This document shows, piece by piece, positions 60,730-64,000 of a DNA stretch of 64,000 nt. The position numbers were made by a program, and so were the translations under genes. A model generated the notes under the pieces. The model saw nothing but the letters and a program-made list of their open reading frames with translations. It was not told where the DNA came from and made no database searches. Each line of letters starts with the position of its first letter. Within the stretch, counting starts at the first letter, position 1. The stretch comes from CAIYZT01 sp031385445 (GTDB lineage: Bacteria; Pseudomonadota; Alphaproteobacteria; Rhodobacterales; Rhodobacteraceae): assembly GCA_031385445.1 (NCBI GenBank), contig JANNBM010000051.1, positions 159,320 through 223,319 of the forward strand, read 5' to 3'.

Positions 60730-61068
60730 TTACAGCGCGTCATCGTCGAGTTCGCCCGTGCGCACGCGCAGGGCCTTTTCGACATCCATGACGAAAATTT
60801 TGCCGTCGCCGATCTTGCCGGTCCGGGCGGTTTTGGTGATCGCGTCCACCACGGTGTCGGTCATGCTGTCCGCCACCACGATTTCCAGCCGCATTTTCGG
60901 CACGAAATTCACCGCATATTCGGCGCCGCGATAAATCTCTGTATGGCCCGATTGCGTGCCAAACCCCTTGATTTCGGTGACCATCATGCCCCGCACGCCG
61001 ATCGTGGTCAGCGCTTCGCGGACCTCGTCAAGCTTGTATGGTTTGATGGCGGCAATGATCATCTTCAT
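60730..61068 (-). CDS. glnK: Nitrogen regulatory protein PII (GlnK)
   Basis: A 112-residue trimeric signal protein, full canonical length. MKMIIAAIKPYKLDEVREAL opens it; the T-loop carries the uridylylation tyrosine Y51 in TEIYRGAEYAV; KIGDGKIFVMDVEKALRVRT is the C-terminal signature. It binds ATP/ADP and 2-oxoglutarate and blocks Amt when nitrogen is ample. GAGGGG precedes ATG 61068. First gene of glnK-amt, normally under NtrC; I found no clear sigma-54 promoter, only GCTGCA-GG-TGCAGC at 61129-61142. Confidence 0.96.
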   Translation of the reverse strand: MKMIIAAIKPYKLDEVREALTTIGVRGMMVTEIKGFGTQSGHTEIYRGAEYAVNFVPKMRLEIVVADSMTDTVVDAITKTARTGKIGDGKIFVMDVEKALRVRTGELDDDAL

Positions 61069-61324
61069 GACGCACCCCTCGTGAACGCTGAAGGTTGATC
61101 CCCCAGCTGACGGGTTCATCAGGGATATGCTGCAGGTGCAGCGCAACCGGGTCGGTCAATAAAACGCCCGAAAAAACATCACTGTCTAAAAAAGAGGCGG
61201 CGATGCGGTTCACTGCCGGATTTGCAGGCAAAAGGCAAAGCCGCCCGGCGATTTGCAGCGCTCTCCACAATGGCAGAAAACTCGGATAGACTCAGCGCAA
61301 AAGAGCAAAAGGGCAGTGGCAGGC

Positions 61325-63499
61325 ATGGCGGCAACCTCGAAAGGGCGCAAGACTTTGGTGGCAGACCGGCGCTATCCGGGGCAGTCCACTGCGCCAAAAC
61401 CGCCGGCAAAGCGCAAAACTTCGGGCGGATCGGGCGGGCGCAGGCGCCCCCCGGCGCGCAAACACGGGGTGCTGGTGCGCATGGTCTTGTGGGTTTGGCG
61501 GCTGGTCTGGGCAGTCATGTGGCGGGTGGGGTTCGTATCGGCGCTGTGCCTTGCGGGCGTGGTGTTCTATTTTTACGCGCAACTGCCCCCGATGGCGGAC
61601 CTGCTGGATGGCCGGGCGCGGGGATCGGTTACCATGCTGGACCGTGACGGCGCCGTTTTTGCATGGCGCGGCGAAACCTTTGGCGGGCAGATCACCTCGG
61701 ATACCGTCTCGCCCTATTTGCTGAACGCGGTCGTCGCAACGGAGGACAAGAGATACTACAGCCATTTTGGCATCAGCCCGCGCGGCATCGCGAGCGCGAT
61801 CAGCATCAACCTTGCCGCCGGGCGCGGCCCGCTGGAAGGCAACGGCGGGTCGACCATCACGCAGCAGGTGGCCAAGCTTTTGTGCCTCGGCACGCCCTAT
61901 GTGGCCGCCGACTGGAAGTCTGAAGCCGATTACGAGGCCGACTGCCGCAGTGGCGGGGTTTGGCGCAAGGTCAAGGAAATTCCGTATTCGATGGCGATGG
62001 AGGCCAAGTATTCCAAGGCCGATATCCTGACGATCTATTTCAACCGGGCCTATCTGGGGGCGGGCGCGCGCGGTTTCGAAGCGGCCGCGCAGCGCTATTT
62101 CGGGATCAGTGCCAATCAGGTCAGCCCGGCGCAGGCGGCGATGCTGGCGGGGCTTTTGAAAGCGCCGTCGAAATATGCGCCGACCAACAATCTGAAACGT
62201 GCGCAGGACCGGGCGGCGGTGATCATCGGGCTGATGTCCGAACAAGGTTATTTGACCGAAGCAGAGGCCAGCGCGGCACTGGCCAGTCCGGCCGTGCTGT
62301 CTGCGGCGGCGGCCCAATCTTCGGGCGGGTTTTTTGCCGATTGGGTGATGGAAAGCGCGCCGGCTTTTTTGACCTCCGAGACGACTGAAGATGTGATCAT
62401 CGACACCACGCTTGACCCGGTGATGCAGGCAAAGGCCGAGGCGGCGCTGGCTTGGGTGTTTGAAAACAAGATCAAGGAAGGGTCAAAGGCACAGGCCGCG
62501 ATCGTGGTGATGAGCGCGGACGGCGCGGTGCGCGCCATGGTTGGTGGGCGCAACACCGAAGATGCGGGCGCGTTCAACCGCGCGACGCAGGCGCTGCGGC
62601 AAACCGGCTCGACCTTCAAACCCTTTGTCTACGCCGCCGCGCTTGATCTGGGGTGGAGCCCGATGGATTTTGTCGACGACAGCCCCCTGACCATCAATAT
62701 CCCCGGTTCGGGCCCCTGGTCGCCCGACAATTACGATAACAAGTTCAAAGGCCTGATCACGCTGACCGACGCCTTGGCCGAAAGCCGCAACATTCCGGCT
62801 GTCAAAGTGTCCGAGGCATCGGGCCGCGAGGCGGTGCGGGCGGTGGCGGCGGGTTTCGGGCTGACCTCTGATCTGGCGGCGGGTCCGGCGCTGGCGCTTG
62901 GGGCGTCGGAATCCACGCTTTTGACGATGACCGGCGCCTATGCGGGTATTTTGAACGGCGGCTCTTCGGTGACGCCGTTTGGCATGAACGCGCTGCGACT
63001 GAAGGGCGAGACGGAGCCGTTGATCGGCGCGGGCGGCGGAATTGGCGAACGGGTGATCTCGGAAGACGCCGCTTTTCAGCTGATTTACATGATGAATCAA
63101 GGGGTTGAACGCGGCACCGGCACAAGGGCGCGGCTGGACGGCTGGCAAGTGGCGGGCAAGACCGGCACCACATCTGCCGCGCGGGATGCCTGGTTCATCG
63201 GTTTTACCGCCGATTACGTCACCGGCGTCTGGATGGGGTACGATGACAACACCCCGCTGGAAGGGGTCACGGGCGGCGGGCTTCCGGCCGAGATCTGGCA
63301 CGAAACCATGGTGCGGATTGTCGAGGGCATGACGCCAAGCCCCTTGCCGATGATCATCCCCGCGCCGCGCGCTTTGCCGCAGCCGCAGGTTTTCGTGGAC
63401 CCCGCCGCGCCGCAGCTGCCGCAGGGGCAAACCCCGGCGGCGCCAGACCAAAAGTCCGGCGGCGGCTTTTTGAAACGGCTGTTTGGCAAGAACAACTAA
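61325..63499 (+). CDS. Class A penicillin-binding protein (PBP1A-like)
   Basis: A bifunctional peptidoglycan synthase of about 724 residues. A basic, proline-rich cytosolic start and one membrane anchor (VGFVSALCLAGVVFYFYAQL) precede the GT51 domain (VVATEDKRYYSHFGISPRGI, GGSTITQQVAKLLCLG). The transpeptidase domain has STFKPF with the active serine, SRN in DALAESRNIPAVKV, and KTGTT. An insertion with two cysteines (VAADWKSEADYEADCRSGG) follows the QQ motif. GTG 61316 is an alternative start. Divergent from glnK. Confidence 0.93.
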   Translation: MAATSKGRKTLVADRRYPGQSTAPKPPAKRKTSGGSGGRRRPPARKHGVLVRMVLWVWRLVWAVMWRVGFVSALCLAGVVFYFYAQLPPMADLLDGRARGSVTMLDRDGAVFAWRGETFGGQITSDTVSPYLLNAVVATEDKRYYSHFGISPRGIASAISINLAAGRGPLEGNGGSTITQQVAKLLCLGTPYVAADWKSEADYEADCRSGGVWRKVKEIPYSMAMEAKYSKADILTIYFNRAYLGAGARGFEAAAQRYFGISANQVSPAQAAMLAGLLKAPSKYAPTNNLKRAQDRAAVIIGLMSEQGYLTEAEASAALASPAVLSAAAAQSSGGFFADWVMESAPAFLTSETTEDVIIDTTLDPVMQAKAEAALAWVFENKIKEGSKAQAAIVVMSADGAVRAMVGGRNTEDAGAFNRATQALRQTGSTFKPFVYAAALDLGWSPMDFVDDSPLTINIPGSGPWSPDNYDNKFKGLITLTDALAESRNIPAVKVSEASGREAVRAVAAGFGLTSDLAAGPALALGASESTLLTMTGAYAGILNGGSSVTPFGMNALRLKGETEPLIGAGGGIGERVISEDAAFQLIYMMNQGVERGTGTRARLDGWQVAGKTGTTSAARDAWFIGFTADYVTGVWMGYDDNTPLEGVTGGGLPAEIWHETMVRIVEGMTPSPLPMIIPAPRALPQPQVFVDPAAPQLPQGQTPAAPDQKSGGGFLKRLFGKNN

Positions 63500-63523
63500 C
63501 GCAGGGCCAATCCGGCCCTGCGG

Positions 63524-64000
63524 TTACAGCGTTTTCATCATCGCGATGGCCGCGTCCAGATCGCCGCCATTCTTGTCCAGAATCGCGCCAATTTCGGTGC
63601 GTTCAGAGGCGAGCATATTCACCCCCTCGATGATGATGTTGAAAAACAGGTTCTTGCCGGATTTGTCCGAGACGTGCCAGCGCAGGTCAAACGGCGCCTC
63701 GCCCTGCAATTTGGCGACCGAAACTACTTCGAAAAAGCTTTTGACGGCCTTGCTGTCGGTAACTTCGATCTCTCCGCCGATGAACTCGCGGAAGCGACGA
63801 CCGTATTTGCGGCTGATATAGCCCTGAAACGCCTTGGTAAAGGCGGACATCTGCGCGGAGCTGGCCTGTTTGGCGGCAACGCCAAGGGCCGAGCGGCCGA
63901 TGGTGGCGACATCGGCATAGGTTGCGAAGATCCGTTCAAAATCCTTGAACATCGCGGCTTCGGATTTGCCGGAATTGATGACCGAGTTCACCTCGGACAC
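63524..64000 (-). CDS. MlaC/Ttg2D-like phospholipid-binding protein, 5' end outside window
   Basis: The last 158 residues of a periplasmic ABC-system binding protein of the MlaC family. Seen are ADVATIGRSALGVAAKQASS, FTKAFQGYISRKYGRRFREF, DLRWHVSDKSGKNLFFNIII and EGVNMLASERTEIGAILDKN, which match the family's C-terminal half. MlaC shuttles phospholipids between membranes. The gene starts beyond 64000, so signal peptide and N-terminus are unseen. Convergent with the PBP gene (24 bases between stops). Confidence 0.9.
   Translation of the reverse strand: MSEVNSVINSGKSEAAMFKDFERIFATYADVATIGRSALGVAAKQASSAQMSAFTKAFQGYISRKYGRRFREFIGGEIEVTDSKAVKSFFEVVSVAKLQGEAPFDLRWHVSDKSGKNLFFNIIIEGVNMLASERTEIGAILDKNGGDLDAAIAMMKTL

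Noticed and set aside
1..64000. CRISPR arrays, insertion sequences, prophage or plasmid genes
   Set aside because: No regularly spaced repeats, transposase or integrase motifs, or terminal inverted repeats were seen in any part of the window.

Overview
The window is a dense, high-GC stretch of an alphaproteobacterial chromosome, most likely from the Rhodobacteraceae (Rhodobacter, Gemmobacter or Tabrizicola-like). This rests on the gene set and order: rlmN beside an IalB-family gene, DUF2794, a DUF6478-like gene, the block rsfS-rlmH-gpmI-envC-ctpA-rppH, a MbfA ferritin/VIT1 fusion with a probable Irr box, slt/dapA/smpB together, and glnK-amt. I see no transposase, integrase, CRISPR array or rRNA. 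One tRNA is present, tRNA-Pro(CGG). Most neighbouring genes overlap by a few bases or are only a few bases apart.

Layout. 1-6.3 kb: housekeeping genes (edge CDS, rlmN, IalB protein, asparaginase II, DUF2794, NlpC/P60 peptidase, M17 aminopeptidase, a small Hpt-like protein). 6.4-9.1 kb: an inorganic-carbon module of beta-carbonic anhydrase, SbtA-type bicarbonate permease and SbtB-type PII protein, with a probably frameshifted small gene between the first two. 9.1-10.7 kb: a MuiA-like protein. 10.8-19.0 kb: a sugar/inositol catabolic island with L-fuconate dehydratase, a LacI regulator, two Gfo/Idh/MocA oxidoreductases and an IolE/IolI-like TIM barrel on one arm, and iolC-iolB-iolJ on the other. 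Two matches to the LacI-family operator pattern sit where a shared repressor would bind. iolD and iolA are not in the window.

19-25.7 kb: zapE, then a leftward operon for ribosome maturation, glycolysis and envelope maintenance (rsfS, rlmH, gpmI, envC, ctpA, rppH). 26-33.3 kb: leucine biosynthesis leuC, leuD and leuB, with a membrane protein, an exonuclease/endonuclease/phosphatase-like protein and a divergent SDR/LysR pair between leuD and leuB. 33.5-36.4 kb: three tandem EamA/DMT transporters, followed by tRNA-Pro and an lrgA-lrgB pair. 37.7-42.1 kb: FMN reductase, nitroreductase, mbfA, folC and accD.

42.3-48.8 kb: a putative lipoprotein, a DUF6478-like protein, a hypothetical protein, a LysR regulator, an OmpA-family protein, a GNAT acetyltransferase, a CinA-like protein and map. 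48.9-51.5 kb: a DAO-family oxidoreductase divergent from mnmD, with a fourth DMT transporter. 51.7-58.7 kb: slt, dapA, a fifth DMT transporter, smpB, a glycine-rich small protein, a sulfurtransferase and an aromatic/aspartate aminotransferase. 58.7-64 kb: cupin, amt, glnK, a class A penicillin-binding protein and the 3' part of an MlaC-like gene that runs off the right edge.

The most interesting signals are the SbtA/SbtB/carbonic anhydrase module in a proteobacterium, the LacI-operator-linked inositol/fuconate island, the Irr-type palindrome just ahead of mbfA, and several genes whose only well-placed start is CTG or TTG. All family calls come from reading the translated sequences and motifs; no database search was run.
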